From the IMG/VR virus record IMGVR_UViG_3300017971_000031, positions 1 to 64,000 of that record: DNA of 64,000 nt. One strand, given 5' to 3'. Shown in pieces: positions 39,209 through 47,610 of the stretch. The notes under the pieces were generated by a model. The model saw nothing but the letters and a program-made list of their open reading frames with translations, made no database searches and was not told the DNA's origin. A program made the position numbers and the translations under genes. This DNA is from a virus. The first letter of the stretch is position 1; each line of letters starts with the position of its first letter.

Positions 39209-39664
39209 CTAATAGCAGAGGTTCATGAATGGATGTTGCCCCTGTCGGTAATACTGCTCCTTAGTGATCCCGACTCCATACGGGATCAGGTATTGCAGAT
39301 TGCCGATCGTGTTCAGTTCGGGGATTGCTTCCACGGAATAGATCCGGAGGACCTCATCCTCAATCTGTTGGAAGTCATTCACCCGATCAGTGAAAGCATA
39401 ATACACGTGGCAGATAAATAGCCCGCTGTCATTATTGACACCGGACAAGCAAGCTGCATTCAGCCACGGGATATCATCCAGCCCCGTTTCCTCTTTGCAC
39501 TCCCGCTGGATTGCTTCCCAGCCTTCCTCACCATCTTCAATATGTCCACCGATCCCGTTCAGTTTCCCAGCCTGCCAGTCAGGCCGATTCTTCTTGACCA
39601 GAAGAACCCGAGATGCATCCTCGGTGAATATGAATCCAACTACATATTTTGACATCTCAGTCAT
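39209..39664 (-). CDS. NUDIX hydrolase, 151 aa
   Basis: The Nudix box is intact: GGHIEDGEEGWEAIQRE followed by CKEETGL. Family members hydrolyse nucleoside diphosphates linked to another group. The protein is of typical single-domain size. The substrate cannot be predicted; a modified dNTP or an NAD-type compound would both be plausible in this phage. The start overlaps the end of the PDG-like gene. Confidence 0.9.
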   Translation of the reverse strand: MTEMSKYVVGFIFTEDASRVLLVKKNRPDWQAGKLNGIGGHIEDGEEGWEAIQRECKEETGLDDIPWLNAACLSGVNNDSGLFICHVYYAFTDRVNDFQQIEDEVLRIYSVEAIPELNTIGNLQYLIPYGVGITKEQYYRQGQHPFMNLCY

Positions 39665-40122
39665 GTGCTTCCTCCCTTCTTAGGTTTCGGCGGATAATAC
39701 GGTTCCAGATCAGGTGGGATATCTTTGAAGACTGTTCCATACCTGACCGGGTTCTTAGCCACCAATTGACTTTGTTGAAATTTATGATACTGAGGATCAC
39801 CAACAAAATGCGGTTTCACTGCATACCCCATATGGGGCACGTACGGGATCTTCTGTTCGAACCCTCGCTCTTCCCACAAGGCCAAAGCTGTGTTGCAGTA
39901 GAATGTAAGTGAGCGAGAATACCCTTTCCATAAAAGGACGTCCGGGTGCTGAGCATATTTCTCCCAGAAGACCTTCTTCTGGATCGGCAAATGGTTCGTG
40001 AACTGAAACCCTGTCAACATCCCGACGATCGTGTAAGCATCTCGGCACTGCTTCCTCAGATCCTCATCGCTCAGGATCCGAAGAGAAGCCGTGTATGACT
40101 GGTATGGCAGATGGATATTCAT
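39661..40122 (-). CDS. Pyrimidine-dimer glycosylase-like protein (MSMEG_6728-type), 153 aa
   Basis: The N-terminus MNIHLPYQSYTASLRILSDE and the later HPDVLLWKGYSRSL match a family usually annotated as pyrimidine dimer DNA glycosylase/endonuclease V on distant similarity. The start at 40122 has GGAGGG upstream. A DNA repair role is plausible but the biochemical activity of this branch is not established. It is coupled to the NUDIX gene. Confidence 0.65.
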   Translation of the reverse strand: MNIHLPYQSYTASLRILSDEDLRKQCRDAYTIVGMLTGFQFTNHLPIQKKVFWEKYAQHPDVLLWKGYSRSLTFYCNTALALWEERGFEQKIPYVPHMGYAVKPHFVGDPQYHKFQQSQLVAKNPVRYGTVFKDIPPDLEPYYPPKPKKGGST

Positions 40123-40352
40123 CGCATTTCCCTCCAATCGTCTTCGGGGTAGTCCGGCGGATCTGGTTCATCATACTCAGGGTTGCTTACATCAGCATCA
40201 CAACAGCATGATATCTCGACCCACTGAACATCAACCCCGGGTGCGCCCCAATATTCATAGGATCCTATCCCCACGTCTTCCATATAGAATTCGCATTCCT
40301 CGCCGCATTCGTCACAGATCCCCGTGCCACTTCTAACTGGTTGCTGTGCCAT
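40119..40352 (-). CDS. Small acidic zinc-binding protein, 77 aa
   Basis: CDECGEEC and a CCCD cluster suggest metal binding. The C-terminal third is strongly acidic (EYDEPDPPDYPEDDWREM). The start overlaps the gene above. No family recognised. Confidence 0.6.
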   Translation of the reverse strand: MAQQPVRSGTGICDECGEECEFYMEDVGIGSYEYWGAPGVDVQWVEISCCCDADVSNPEYDEPDPPDYPEDDWREMR

Positions 40353-40497
40353 GAGTAGTCTCCCAAAGTTTCCGCTCTGTTCTGTTCAGGAACTTCTGGT
40401 ACTTCCCGCAGGCCTTGCAATACAGTTCCTTGTGCGGTCCGTTATCCCGAACATCCAGATCAGAGCTTCCACAGTCTTTGCAGTTTGTGGGCAGCAT
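40333..40497 (-). CDS. Small zinc-ribbon protein, 54 aa
   Basis: GGAGG before the ATG at 40497 fixes the start. Two knuckles (CKDCGS and CKACGK) with a spacer of ~20 residues make a classic zinc ribbon. The end overlaps the next gene by 20 bp. Function unknown. Confidence 0.65.
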   Translation of the reverse strand: MLPTNCKDCGSSDLDVRDNGPHKELYCKACGKYQKFLNRTERKLWETTHGTATS

Positions 40498-40513
40498 TAG
40501 CCTTATCCTCCAA

Positions 40514-40801
40514 TTAGGATTTCTTCTTAAGCCATCGGTCATATGACTTGGGCTCCTGTTTTGCTTTTGCCGGGTTCAGATACATGCTCAAAAGGATCGG
40601 TTCCCGTCGGACAGGGCACATAGCCCAGGATGTATATGGCTCGGCATGGACGACCTGAGGTCCTGATTTGAACTCTTTGAACTCAAGCGAATTGTGGTTT
40701 TTCCCGCAACGGGAGCAGTTCTTGATTCGGATCAGAACGACAGTTTGCTTGCCCTGTTTCTTAGTGCTGAGTACCTCGGCTGATGGTTTATTCGTCGGCA
40801 T
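40514..40801 (-). CDS. Hypothetical zinc-knuckle protein, 95 aa
   Basis: GGAGA precedes the ATG at 40801, inside the end of the previous gene. CSRCGKNH and a later MCP suggest a zinc knuckle. The rest is basic. No family recognised. Confidence 0.6.
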   Translation of the reverse strand: MPTNKPSAEVLSTKKQGKQTVVLIRIKNCSRCGKNHNSLEFKEFKSGPQVVHAEPYTSWAMCPVRREPILLSMYLNPAKAKQEPKSYDRWLKKKS

Positions 40802-41144
40802 CTGTCTCTCCAAAACGTTTGTTGAATTCATCAACAGCCTCGTTAGCATTTTTGGTCGCGGTCAGGTATCCGCTATCCGTACCGAGGGTCTTCAAAAAGC
40901 ATTCCATCCAAAGGGTTTCCTCTTTGTTGAAGATCTCCCCATCGCATTCACAGTCGTCCGGATCCGGATCCTCAAGGGACAGTTCCCCTGTATCAGCCAA
41001 CGGGTGAATGACCTCATCCAGAATTTGCTGGGATAAATCCATTAGCATCAGTTGGACCTTTGCATCGGCCTCCCGGATGTTGTGCTCGGACAGCGCGTGC
41101 TCTCCTAGTGAAATGATCATTCCTTGGATCTCTTTGTCTTCCAT
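40788..41144 (-). CDS. Hypothetical acidic protein, 118 aa
   Basis: AAGGAG precedes the ATG. The protein is helical and acidic (ELSLEDPDPDDCECDGEIFN). It lies between the UvrD-like helicase gene and a zinc-knuckle gene in one operon. No family recognised. Confidence 0.6.
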   Translation of the reverse strand: MEDKEIQGMIISLGEHALSEHNIREADAKVQLMLMDLSQQILDEVIHPLADTGELSLEDPDPDDCECDGEIFNKEETLWMECFLKTLGTDSGYLTATKNANEAVDEFNKRFGETDADE

Positions 41145-41156
41145 TTCTTTCTCCTT

Positions 41157-42611
41157 TCAAAAGCGGTAGTATAAATCGGTTTGCGGTCTGATGATGAACA
41201 GGTTCTTTCGGGCCCGGGTTACTCCCACATAGAAGACCCGGTGTTCTGCGTCTGGATTCTGATCCATCCCCTCTTTGGTCCTGAACGAAATATCTGACAT
41301 GACTGCCACATTGTCAGCCTCTCCGCCCTTTACCCCGTGGATAGTATCGATATGAATGTTCGGCTGTCGAGCGAGGTTTCCCCCGTTCCTGAGGATGGCC
41401 TGATAATATGCCCGGCGTCCTGGCGGCATCTTAACCAGCGCGTCGAACCATGGGCGGTTCAGATGAAGGCCCACGTCCGTGTGGCTGATCTGATCCTTGT
41501 CGGGTAATGGTAACTTATGGCCAAGGGCTTTGCACATCGTCTGCGCGTCCTCAGCAAGCACCTGCTTGCCCTTCCGCAGTCTTTCATAGGTATATATGGC
41601 CACTCTGTCTTTCGGGTCTACAGATCCGCCCGACTTAGTTGTGTACGGATATCCTTGAAGTCGAACCTCGTCAATATATGTGTCAAGCAGGTATCTGTTC
41701 CGAGCCAGAAGCAGCCAAGACTCATCATTGAACTGTAACAGATCCGGAAAGGAAACCAGCTCCACGTGGCCTGCTTCCTCTTTCGGTCTGAAGACCTTAG
41801 TATACCGGGAAACGATTTTGCTTGAGACGGACTGGCCGACCTGATGAATTGTTTTGGGGATTCTGTGCGACTGTGCAAGGATCTGTTTGGATCCTTGGAT
41901 GGACAGGAAGGAATCTACGTCCGCCCCTGACCACTGATATATAGCCTGATCATCATCCCCCGCAATATAGATCCGCTGGCAGTTCCGAAAAGCAATCCGG
42001 ACCATTTCCCACTGTAGCTTTGACAGGTCTTGGGCCTCATCAATGATGGCCACATCCACGGGGATCGGGTCACGATCCAGAACAAACTGCTCAATCATAT
42101 CAGTGAAATCGATCAGGGCAAACTTCTGTTTGTATTCCTCAAAGGTATCATTGAAATATTTGAGCTGCATCCAGTCCAGATCTCGGCCGATCAGTCGCCA
42201 GGTTTCTTCTAACGACTTGCGGATGTTCCGTGCGTATCCGCAGACAAAGTTGAGGGTATCCCCGAGAAGCGAACTGTAAGGATCATCCTCATTCACAAAT
42301 CCCCTGAACGGGAATCCTGTCAAGTTGGCGATCTCCTTATAATGCTCCCGCTGGATAACCCGATCGGATGAAGCACCTGTCCATTTGAAAGCGATACTGT
42401 GCAGGGTTCTGAACCACGGCAGTTCTCTCTGGCTATAGCCAAACTGCTCCATGATCCGATCCCGGCCTTCATACGCGCCCTTCTTGGTAAAGGACACAAA
42501 AGCAATTCTGTCGACAGGGGTTCCGCCTTGGATTTCTTCTTCAAGGACTTCTAATAAGGTGGTTGTTTTCCCGGTTCCTGGCGGACCGAGGATGAGCTTA
42601 TTTTCTGGCAT
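41157..42611 (-). CDS. UvrD/PcrA-like superfamily 1 helicase, 484 aa
   Basis: Walker A GPPGTGKT at residues 9-16, motif II DEAQD, motif III GDDDQAIYQW, motif V-like IDTIHGVKGGEAD and motif VI YVGVTRARKNLF are all present. It is shorter than cellular UvrD (~720 aa), with reduced 1B/2B subdomains. It would unwind DNA 3'-5' in replication or recombination. No DnaB-type helicase is visible in the window, so this protein or the SNF2 gene may serve the fork, or the replicative helicase lies outside. Confidence 0.93.
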   Translation of the reverse strand: MPENKLILGPPGTGKTTTLLEVLEEEIQGGTPVDRIAFVSFTKKGAYEGRDRIMEQFGYSQRELPWFRTLHSIAFKWTGASSDRVIQREHYKEIANLTGFPFRGFVNEDDPYSSLLGDTLNFVCGYARNIRKSLEETWRLIGRDLDWMQLKYFNDTFEEYKQKFALIDFTDMIEQFVLDRDPIPVDVAIIDEAQDLSKLQWEMVRIAFRNCQRIYIAGDDDQAIYQWSGADVDSFLSIQGSKQILAQSHRIPKTIHQVGQSVSSKIVSRYTKVFRPKEEAGHVELVSFPDLLQFNDESWLLLARNRYLLDTYIDEVRLQGYPYTTKSGGSVDPKDRVAIYTYERLRKGKQVLAEDAQTMCKALGHKLPLPDKDQISHTDVGLHLNRPWFDALVKMPPGRRAYYQAILRNGGNLARQPNIHIDTIHGVKGGEADNVAVMSDISFRTKEGMDQNPDAEHRVFYVGVTRARKNLFIIRPQTDLYYRF

Positions 42612-42628
42612 ATCTTCCTCCGAGAAGA

Positions 42629-43168
42629 TTAGTCAGGTAGTTTTGTTGTTTCATCAGGCCTCAGGTCTCTGTGCCTGTATGCCCAATATCTACCAAATTT
42701 ACGAACGGATGTAAACCATAAAGTTCGAGTTTCTGTGCTGATCCCTTCTTTCTTGTGTCTGATATGGGCATGCCCCATATATTCTTTGATCTCTCCTGAC
42801 AGCATAACCCGCGGCAGATACAGCCAGGGAGGTTCAATCCACATGCTCATCTTATCAGCCACGCACAGTCGGGAGAATCCGACCCCGTGCCGCTTAGCAA
42901 GGAAGCGACTGTGATACAGGCAGAACTCGTGCCACTTCTGTCCGAACCAATACCCCATCTTCTCAGCGGCCCACCATGGGTGCAGTTCCCCTTCTTCACC
43001 GTCCATGTTCGGGCATTCCCAATATCCCCAGTCGTGAATTACAAATGCAATCCAGAGCCGCGGGTCTGAAGGAAACCCGTACAATTTCCACCAAGCAAAG
43101 AAGACACAGATGGGGTGAATGATGAACTGATGTGCTCCAAATAGAATACTCTTCGTTCCGAGTTTCAT
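42629..43168 (-). CDS. HD-superfamily-like protein, 179 aa
   Basis: The spacing of His and Asp residues (H18 in FIIHP, HDWGYW at ~45, ELHPWW at ~62, YHSRFLAK at ~86, ADKMS at ~104) fits a metal-dependent HD phosphohydrolase core. AGGG-type ribosome site. It overlaps the gene upstream by four bases. A nucleotide-hydrolysing role is possible; not proven by sequence. Confidence 0.6.
   Translation of the reverse strand: MKLGTKSILFGAHQFIIHPICVFFAWWKLYGFPSDPRLWIAFVIHDWGYWECPNMDGEEGELHPWWAAEKMGYWFGQKWHEFCLYHSRFLAKRHGVGFSRLCVADKMSMWIEPPWLYLPRVMLSGEIKEYMGHAHIRHKKEGISTETRTLWFTSVRKFGRYWAYRHRDLRPDETTKLPD
42687..42715 (-). promoter_or_regulatory. Possible promoter before the UvrD-like gene
   Basis: On the - strand: TTTACA, 17 bp, TAGATA. 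It lies inside the end of the HD-like gene and lacks the A-rich upstream block of the other cassettes, so it may be chance. Confidence 0.4.
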
Positions 43169-43416
43169 ATCAACCCCTTTTCTTCAGCCAGCCACCGGGG
43201 AACTTCAATCGAATAGACAGCTCCCGGAATGAAATCATCTCGGTCATGCTCCTTTATTTGAGAATAAGGAATCCAGATCTCATCCCCCGTGTCAAAGATC
43301 GGATCCTCTTCCGCGACCTTCAGAGCATTCCGCCCGACCAGTTCAACCTCAATTCCTACATCCACCCATTCTTCCGATTCTGGATCTCTGTCCATGAATT
43401 CATCTACTCGTTTCAT
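43165..43416 (-). CDS. Hypothetical acidic protein, 83 aa
   Basis: GAGGAG lies in the end of the primase gene, 11 bases before the ATG at 43416. The protein is acidic with a beta-like middle (GIEVELVGRNALKVAEEDPI). It is coupled to the primase and to the HD-like gene. No family recognised. Confidence 0.6.
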   Translation of the reverse strand: MKRVDEFMDRDPESEEWVDVGIEVELVGRNALKVAEEDPIFDTGDEIWIPYSQIKEHDRDDFIPGAVYSIEVPRWLAEEKGLI

Positions 43417-43417
43417 T

Positions 43418-44938
43418 TCAAAATGGCTCCTCTTCCGGCCCATCAGGCCCGAATGGTTCTTCGATTTCTGGCAGGTCAAACTCTTCCACTTGCTTCTCGA
43501 ACTCAGGCACCCACCAAGTACGGATTTGCTTGCCTTTGACTTTCATTGGTTTGGTTTTGCCACCAATTGACGAGATTGCTTCATATATCTGGTTGGTACT
43601 GTATGCAGCAAACTTCTTGCTGCTAAGGTATTTGATCAGATCAGACGACAGGAAATAGGTCTTCTTTTCCTCGGCATTTGTCCACGGTCTCCCCCTCAGC
43701 AATCCGTCTCGCTGATCATCCACACCGGACGTGCAGAAAGTCTGCAAATGAAATAAGAACTGTCCTCGAGGTCCTGCATCTACCGGGGCATCAATGATCT
43801 CACACTTGTCCAGTTTCTCACCTAACAGACGATCCCAAGTATCAGCCTTCATGCGCGGCGGAATCTTCTTCACTCGTTCCATGCACACTCTGCGAAATCT
43901 GTTCTGGTCCATCAGGTCGGACGTGTCAAATTGAATGAGCGTGGATTCAACGCTCATATACCATATAGGGGGATCTGTCTCCAGACATTTCAAAATCCCC
44001 ATCTTCAACCGAGGCGTGGATTCTGATTGCCCTATTCCAAAGGGCTGAGTCATGCAGCGGTCCCGGTTGCAAAATTCCTTAATTGGTGGCTTATTGCACG
44101 TGTAGAAGTAGGTCTTCTTTTTGTGGGGTTTCATCACTTTGACCAAGGTTGAAGACTTGGCCGGCGGGTCAACATACGTTCTGTTTATCTCTTCTAAGTG
44201 CCCTTCCCAATCCTCCGGATATTTGAGCTTGCAGTAAACAGCAAAGTTGAAAAGGCTTGCATCTTTTTCCCCTGACTGAACCCCACGTGTGGCTAAGTAC
44301 TGCAAGCACGGCGGAGCATCAGACAGGGCCTCTACAAGTTTAGGTTCTATCTCCTCTAACTGTTCTTCCGTGACTGATAATTCCCCAGCATACTCAAGGA
44401 ACTCCTCCAATTCAAGCAGTGGCTCGCCATCCTTATAAGCATAGCGGGTCGTATGTTCAGCCTCGAAATATGGAAGGTTGATCCAGTTCCCTATCTCATC
44501 ATCGTCATTGATCTCAGTTTGTTTGGGGAATATCTCGGCATCGGGGTGACCGAGTGAGGCTGCATATTCGAACAGTTTGTTCCGAAGGATTATTGCAGAA
44601 ATCGGTTCATTGAGGAAGATGTACAGGTGTGCTCCGCCCGACTTACTCCGACACAGAACAAGGGGCAACTCCATGCTCACGAGCTGCCTGCTCAATGTCT
44701 CAAGGGGCAATTTGTAATCATCTACATCTATCGCGCCCCAGAAGCACGTGCCATCCGGTCTGATCGGAATAATGCCGAGACCTACCTTACCTTCGAGATG
44801 CTCTTGCCAGTGTTGGTCGGTCAGGGGCTCGACCTTGGTATAGGCTCGCCCCTGGACCTTTTGCTGAGCAGTCTTCTCAATAAGGTAGATCCCGAACGCA
44901 TCATCCCGACCCTGAAATAACTCAGGAAAGGATTTCAT
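43418..44938 (-). CDS. Archaeo-eukaryotic-type (TOTE) primase, 506 aa
   Basis: Residues ~55-185 match the AEP primase domain of the TOTE type: AIDVDDY (catalytic acidic pair), CRSKSGGAHLYIF, FPKQTEI and IGNWINLPYF. The C-terminal ~300 residues contain a small Cys motif (FYTCNKPP, CNRDRC) and end in an acidic tail (EEPFGPDGPEEEPF). It would make primers, or act as a primase-polymerase, for the phage replisome. It lies between the candidate SSB and the helicase genes. Confidence 0.82.
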   Translation of the reverse strand: MKSFPELFQGRDDAFGIYLIEKTAQQKVQGRAYTKVEPLTDQHWQEHLEGKVGLGIIPIRPDGTCFWGAIDVDDYKLPLETLSRQLVSMELPLVLCRSKSGGAHLYIFLNEPISAIILRNKLFEYAASLGHPDAEIFPKQTEINDDDEIGNWINLPYFEAEHTTRYAYKDGEPLLELEEFLEYAGELSVTEEQLEEIEPKLVEALSDAPPCLQYLATRGVQSGEKDASLFNFAVYCKLKYPEDWEGHLEEINRTYVDPPAKSSTLVKVMKPHKKKTYFYTCNKPPIKEFCNRDRCMTQPFGIGQSESTPRLKMGILKCLETDPPIWYMSVESTLIQFDTSDLMDQNRFRRVCMERVKKIPPRMKADTWDRLLGEKLDKCEIIDAPVDAGPRGQFLFHLQTFCTSGVDDQRDGLLRGRPWTNAEEKKTYFLSSDLIKYLSSKKFAAYSTNQIYEAISSIGGKTKPMKVKGKQIRTWWVPEFEKQVEEFDLPEIEEPFGPDGPEEEPF

Positions 44939-44947
44939 GGGAAGTCA

Positions 44948-45769
44948 CTAAAACGGAGGTTCGCTGTCGGGAGCATCATCATCGCCTTCGACTCCCTGTG
45001 CTCCATCAGCGGCCGCATAATCAACTTTAGCAACCCCACTGGCCAGAAGATCCCGAGCAGCCTTAACGGCCTCGAATTCCTCTGCATTGATCAGACGAGA
45101 GAACTCATACTTGCCGGCTGACTTGGAGCCGATCTGGTACCAGTTGCCCTCATCCCCTTCGTTCAGAACCGTGGACAGTTCCCAGACTCCCAGGAAGATA
45201 GGATTGTTGACTTTCTTGGTGACAGGGTTCACCAGCCGGCGCATCATCGACATCCACCGTTTGGAATGCCTGATCCCCGTGGATACGAGGGAGAAGATCA
45301 TCGGACCCTCTTCCAGCCGGTCGGGAAGCAGAATGAAGTGGTTGCGGGATTCCTGGAGGACATTCCCGTTGTCCATGATCTGCTCATTCTTCTCGGAGAC
45401 TTCCACGATTCGCTGTCGGATCCGCTCATCATCCCCGTGGGACATAACAAATCCGCCGCGATCAGGACGCCATTCGATGAAATCCCGGCCGAAGTGGCAG
45501 TTGATAACCTGAACGGTCTTGCCGTACACGTCACCGGTTAGTGTGTTGAAGAAGTGGCCAGCCTTGGCACCATCCAGATATGCGTCGGATTCTTCCAAGA
45601 GCTGCGGGCTGTTCTGCTGAAGGATCCGCAGAAACGGGACGGCAAAGGAATCTTGAGTTGCGTCCTCATATCCGTCCTGGCCATATCCTTCCATCTGGGC
45701 AACCAGTTCCTGAGCTGCTTTGGTCGCCAAGTCTTTGCCTGCTTGGGCATTTGCTTTCTTCTTTGCCAT
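44948..45769 (-). CDS. Candidate ssDNA-binding protein with SSB-type acidic tail, 273 aa
   Basis: AAGGAGG precedes the ATG at 45769. The N-terminus is basic (MAKKKANAQAGKDLATKAAQ), the middle is a mixed beta domain, and the C-terminus is acidic and ends DDDAPDSEPPF, closely resembling the DxxxPF tip of bacterial SSBs that docks partner proteins. It lies directly upstream of the primase gene. The fold is not a recognisable OB domain by eye, so SSB is inferred from tail and context. Confidence 0.6.
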   Translation of the reverse strand: MAKKKANAQAGKDLATKAAQELVAQMEGYGQDGYEDATQDSFAVPFLRILQQNSPQLLEESDAYLDGAKAGHFFNTLTGDVYGKTVQVINCHFGRDFIEWRPDRGGFVMSHGDDERIRQRIVEVSEKNEQIMDNGNVLQESRNHFILLPDRLEEGPMIFSLVSTGIRHSKRWMSMMRRLVNPVTKKVNNPIFLGVWELSTVLNEGDEGNWYQIGSKSAGKYEFSRLINAEEFEAVKAARDLLASGVAKVDYAAADGAQGVEGDDDAPDSEPPF

Positions 45770-45782
45770 GATAACTTCCTCC

Positions 45783-46427
45783 TTATTTGATCTTGGTGTA
45801 TTTGTATTCAAAAACAGAAACCGAATCCGGGTATTGCTTGCCCTTCTCCTTGAATTCGCCCATGAGCTTCTTCAAGGTTTGTGCGTGCACATCCTCCTTT
45901 TCCTTTAGGGTACACTTATCGCGATCTGCGTAGTACCGGTTAACATATTTGACGAACCGCTTGGACGACTTTCGGCCTTCCATGGGGAATAGGACCACGA
46001 CCTGATTCTTAATCGCGTCCTGGTACCCTGCCCGGATCAGAGCTTCTTTCAGGGCCTCCTTATCTTTGACCGTGACGGACAGTCCATCCTTCACTTCAAT
46101 CGATCCGCCGCTCTTCAGCGTAAACGATGAAAAACCGAGTTCCTCCATCTTCTCAGGAAGCTCGGTCATTCTAACCTGTTGGTAGACCTGGTTGACCTTG
46201 GTTTGTACCGCGCTGATTGTTGCCAGGGATACCCCGCGTTCGATCAGGGATTTGAAAAGCGACGCGACGATTTTCTCATCTGGTCCTGCTTCAAAAACCT
46301 TCTGTCGTTCTGCGAGGGCTGACAAACCTTCAAGGTCGGCCTCGGTGACAGACTTCTTGGCCTCTTCATCCATATCGGCGAAGATGTCCTGATCTGTCTT
46401 TGTGTCAGCTTTTTTCTTTTTTGCCAT
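45783..46427 (-). CDS. Hypothetical replication-region protein, 214 aa
   Basis: GGAGG before the ATG. The N-terminus is Lys-rich (MAKKKKADTKTDQD), as in the gene below. The central part (SFTLKSGGSIEVKDGLSVTV) is beta-like, and the C-terminus is charged and helical. It is the first full gene after the promoter at 46571-46599 and is separated from it by a leader with a minicistron and hairpin. Function unknown; co-transcribed with the SSB-like and primase genes. Confidence 0.65.
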   Translation of the reverse strand: MAKKKKADTKTDQDIFADMDEEAKKSVTEADLEGLSALAERQKVFEAGPDEKIVASLFKSLIERGVSLATISAVQTKVNQVYQQVRMTELPEKMEELGFSSFTLKSGGSIEVKDGLSVTVKDKEALKEALIRAGYQDAIKNQVVVLFPMEGRKSSKRFVKYVNRYYADRDKCTLKEKEDVHAQTLKKLMGEFKEKGKQYPDSVSVFEYKYTKIK

Positions 46428-46452
46428 GTTACCTCCGTGTAGTTTAAGGTTT

Positions 46453-46480
46453 GCTACCCGGCTATCACCAACCGGGTAGC
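46453..46480 (-). promoter_or_regulatory. Leader hairpin (possible attenuator)
   Basis: A perfect 9-bp stem (GCTACCCGG with CCGGGTAGC, 10-base loop) lies in the ~137-nt leader between the promoter at 46571 and the ATG at 46427. No T run follows. Confidence 0.5.
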
Positions 46481-46505
46481 TCCGTTGGATCTGCGTTGGG
46501 TTTAA

Positions 46506-46517
46506 TCAGCTAATCAT
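46506..46517 (-). CDS. Three-codon minicistron (Met-Ile-Ser) in a leader
   Basis: In the leader of 45783-46427, GGAGG is followed at normal spacing (8 bases) by ATG ATT AGC TGA. Such minimal reading frames can stall or load ribosomes and thereby affect a downstream hairpin. It may be chance, but the ribosome site is perfect and otherwise unexplained. Confidence 0.4.
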   Translation of the reverse strand: MIS

Positions 46518-46570
46518 AGTGACCACCTCCTTCACAAATCGTTGTTCGGTCGTTCTTAAAAACTGAACGC

Positions 46571-46599
46571 AGTATAACACAAATAAATTTATCTGTAAA
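46571..46599 (-). promoter_or_regulatory. Sigma-70-like early promoter for the replication operon
   Basis: On the - strand: TTTACA, 17 bp (GATAAATTTATTTGTGT), TATACT. It lies 9 bp beyond the stop of 46608-46859. Confidence 0.78.
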
Positions 46600-46607
46600 C
46601 CTCTTTT

Positions 46608-46859
46608 TTACGCACGGCGTATTCCCCGTTTGTTAGGCCATTTATACGGGTCACCGCCCCTTCCTCGTCTCGGAATACCTAGGAGTTCTAATCTGTGCAG
46701 GATACAGTTGCCCGATTTGCTGAACGCCCGGCCAATCTGACTGGCCGACCATCCCCGTTTTTGATACAAATGGACTACAGCCTTAGTCGGATCTGAGTAG
46801 CCGAGGCTGGCTGCTACAATCTGTGCATCTTCTGCATACTGCCAATCGCCCTTTCTCAT
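46608..46859 (-). CDS. Small HTH-like protein, 83 aa
   Basis: GGAGG before the ATG at 46859. The middle (HLYQKRGWSASQIGRAFSKS, then GNCILHRLELLGIPRRGRG) fits a helix-turn-helix resembling short resolvase- or sigma-type DNA-binding segments; the C-terminus is basic. It overlaps thyX upstream. A DNA-binding role is inferred. Confidence 0.65.
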   Translation of the reverse strand: MRKGDWQYAEDAQIVAASLGYSDPTKAVVHLYQKRGWSASQIGRAFSKSGNCILHRLELLGIPRRGRGGDPYKWPNKRGIRRA

Positions 46860-46872
46860 TCCCCCTCCGTTG

Positions 46873-47610
46873 TTACTCCCCATAGTTAATGTCCTCGAAC
46901 AGTTCGGGCAGATACCCTTTCACTTCATCTAGCAACGGCCGCATCAGGGCACGCATCTGAGGATGGGCAGCATTGGAGGTCCTGAATTGGAAGATGTGTC
47001 TCCATTCTCTGTAGTTGGCCATATGGCAGATCTCAGTCTTGAGGGAGTTCGGCAAAACTTCACGGGCTTGTTCCGGACGCCATCCCCCTGCAATCAAATC
47101 ATTGTAATCATCTTCCGAGTCCAGACAGGAATAGACCCATATTGCATCCTGCTTTGGAATGTGATTGATTACGAGGGAATCCTCATCCATAGGATCTTCC
47201 ATTGTATGAATGAAGTAATGTCGGCTCCTTTTGTCCTTTGCAGTAGGATCTCTGCGAAAAATCTGTCCCGAGTAATCAGGCGAAAACCAGACAGGACGGA
47301 TGAACTCAATATCATCCTTTCCGCCATAGTTAACATACCGAGTGGACTCCTGAGCGAAGGACGACAGGCGGTGTCTGACTTCCTCATGGGTCACTCCGCG
47401 GTTCGTAATGAACCGAACAGTCATTACCCCGAACTCAAGCATTGCGTGGTGTCCACGGTCCCTCAGCATGCGCAGAAACTTACTCGCCGAATCATCCGTG
47501 ATCTTATCTTCAGACTTATAGCAAGTTCTGCCGATTGTTTCCATTCGCCGAATGGCGCGTCCAGGATCCTCTAGGTCTAGAATCTCATACCCTTGTTCAA
47601 TGATCTTCAT
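46873..47610 (-). CDS. thyX: Flavin-dependent thymidylate synthase ThyX, 245 aa
   Basis: The ThyX signature RHR-x7-S is exact (R79-H-R81, S89: RHRLSSFAQES). The C-terminal FRTSNAAHPQMR segment also fits. It makes dTMP from dUMP with FAD and methylene-tetrahydrofolate. It overlaps the gene upstream by 14 bp. The presence of ThyX frees the ThyA-fold protein at 20185-20901 from dTMP synthesis and supports a different role for it. Confidence 0.95.
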   Translation of the reverse strand: MKIIEQGYEILDLEDPGRAIRRMETIGRTCYKSEDKITDDSASKFLRMLRDRGHHAMLEFGVMTVRFITNRGVTHEEVRHRLSSFAQESTRYVNYGGKDDIEFIRPVWFSPDYSGQIFRRDPTAKDKRSRHYFIHTMEDPMDEDSLVINHIPKQDAIWVYSCLDSEDDYNDLIAGGWRPEQAREVLPNSLKTEICHMANYREWRHIFQFRTSNAAHPQMRALMRPLLDEVKGYLPELFEDINYGE

